Source: an uncultured Adlercreutzia sp.
Lineage (GTDB): Bacteria > Actinomycetota > Coriobacteriia > Coriobacteriales > Eggerthellaceae
NCBI GenBank assembly: GCA_902478715.1
Contig: CABSMC010000040.1
Span: 1 to 22,178 of the forward strand
Direction: 5' to 3'
Length of the DNA: 22,178 bases
Shown: positions 21,236 to 22,178 of the stretch, in pieces
Position numbering within the stretch: position 1 is the first letter of the stretch
How the letters are laid out: the number at the start of each line of letters is the position of its first letter
Program-made: the position numbers and the translations under genes
The notes under the pieces: model-generated
The model's input: the letters and a program-made list of their open reading frames with translations, nothing else
Told to the model about the DNA's origin: nothing
Database searches by the model: none

Positions 21236-22177
21236 CTAGTCCGCATCCCCCAGAAGTTCGGCGAGGCGCTCGCGGGTGAGACCGGCAAGGGCCTCGCCAC
21301 CCGTTGCGGCGATCACGGAATCGGCCAGATCACGCTTAGCTTCCTGAAGGGCTACGATGCGCTCCTCGATGGTGCCCTTGGCCACTATCTTGTACACGTC
21401 CACCTCGTGGTTCTGCCCGATGCGGTGGGCGCGGTCGGTCGCCTGATCGGTGGCGGCGGCGTTCCACCACGGATCGGCGTGCACCACAATCGAGGCGCCC
21501 GTGAGGTTCAGCCCCGTGCCGCCGGCCTTCAGGGAAACCAGGAACACCGGCGTCTCGTCGCCGTTGAATGCGTTCACGAGACGCACGCGCTCGCGCTTGG
21601 GCGTGGCGCCCGTAATGGAGAAATGCGCGACCCCGCGGCGATCAAGCTCGGTGGAGAGTTTCTCAAGATAGCTGGTGAACTGGGAGAACACGAGCACCTT
21701 GCGCCCAGATTCCATCGCCTCGTCGATCAGCTCCATGATAGCGCCCGCCTTCTCGGCGCCGCCCTTGTAGTTCTCGAACACCAGCGCCGGGTCGATCGCG
21801 ATCTGGCGCAGGCGGGTCAGCTCGGCCAGCACCTCGACGGAGCTCTTCTCGGCATCGGGAACGTGCCCGCGCCGATTCGCGCGCGAGGCGTTCTGGCGCT
21901 TCTGGGCGTTCAGATCCTCGCGCAGCCTCTGCTCGGCGGCCTCGTAGAGCCGGCGCTGCTCGCGGCCGAGCGGCACGTAGCGGATACTCTCGAGCTTGGC
22001 GGGCAGATCGGTGAGCACATCGGCCTTGCGGCGGCGCAGGAGGAAGGGCTCAACCAAGGCGCGCAGGCGGGCGGCCGTCTTCTCGTCCTCGCCGATGATG
22101 CCCAGCTCGTAGCGCTCGCGGAACCGCTCGTAGCTGCCGAGGAAGCCCGGCATGAGGAAGTCGAAGATGCTCCAGAG
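21236..22177 (-). CDS. SNF2 family helicase (DEAD/DEAH), C-terminal part; N-terminus beyond window
   Basis: An ATP-dependent DNA translocase of the SNF2/RapA-like superfamily. About 313 residues are visible and the frame continues past the window edge with LWSIFDFLMPGFLGSYERF, which sits between the two RecA lobes in this family. Also present are FLLRRRKADVLTDLP, KVLVFSQFTSYLEKL (motif IV), SLKAGGTGLNLTGA (motif V) and DQATDRAHRIGQ (motif VI). The ATPase lobe with Walker A is outside. The product ends LAELLGDAD; the stop lies 9 bases from the last copy of the repeat. The ATG at 22153 is internal. It converges on the symporter gene. The DNA target or remodelling role is not indicated. Confidence 0.93.
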   Translation of the reverse strand, partial: LWSIFDFLMPGFLGSYERFRERYELGIIGEDEKTAARLRALVEPFLLRRRKADVLTDLPAKLESIRYVPLGREQRRLYEAAEQRLREDLNAQKRQNASRANRRGHVPDAEKSSVEVLAELTRLRQIAIDPALVFENYKGGAEKAGAIMELIDEAMESGRKVLVFSQFTSYLEKLSTELDRRGVAHFSITGATPKRERVRLVNAFNGDETPVFLVSLKAGGTGLNLTGASIVVHADPWWNAAATDQATDRAHRIGQNHEVDVYKIVAKGTIEERIVALQEAKRDLADSVIAATGGEALAGLTRERLAELLGDAD

Positions 22178-22178
22178 C

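Overview
The window is high-GC, densely coded bacterial DNA. Three things suggest an anaerobic gut actinobacterium of the Eggerthellaceae (Eggerthella, Adlercreutzia, Slackia and relatives): a Tat-exported molybdopterin oxidoreductase set, a haem-less Tat-exported flavoprotein reductase divergent from a LuxR regulator with about 12 membrane segments, and a Ski2-like helicase with an actinobacterial DUF3516-type C-terminus. The genus is inferred, not proven. No tRNA, rRNA, CRISPR array, insertion sequence or prophage gene was seen.

Layout. 1-1.55 kb: the 3' part of adenine deaminase converges on dtd, with a strong shared hairpin between them. 1.97-5.25 kb: a class I glutamine amidotransferase-like hydrolase (peptidase C26) with an unusual insertion, an inverted-repeat spacer, a divergent sfsA, and an NhaC-type antiporter that overlaps sfsA tail to tail. 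5.5-8.2 kb: a large DEAD/DEAH helicase closed by a perfect 23-bp hairpin. 8.3-13.9 kb: a dmsABC-like respiratory operon on the minus strand and a divergent LysR regulator with a clean palindrome between them. 14.1-17.6 kb: a Tat/lipoprotein flavin reductase and its divergent membrane-bound LuxR regulator. 17.7-19.0 kb: a SanA/YdcF-like envelope protein, a repeat-rich spacer and a small DUF7662-like protein. 19.2-21.0 kb: promoter, glycine riboswitch and sodium:alanine/glycine symporter. 21.1-22.2 kb: a three-copy repeat, then the C-terminal half of a SNF2-type helicase that leaves the window.

How the genes work together. Two neighbouring export-and-respire modules, each a secreted reductase plus its own divergent regulator, form the metabolic core. 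The molybdoenzyme has its own Fe-S and membrane-anchor subunits and probably takes electrons from quinol. The flavoprotein has no haem or FMN domain here and must be fed by an unlinked electron donor. Its active-site region departs from fumarate reductase, so its acceptor is probably not fumarate. The substrates of both are unknown. The rest is nucleotide, RNA/DNA and amino-acid housekeeping.

Beyond genes, three unrelated intergenic repeat families (2945-3106, 18514-18681, 21108-21227) each occur as inverted copies inside a spacer. This resembles mosaic REP/BIME-like elements and is the least explained structure in the window.
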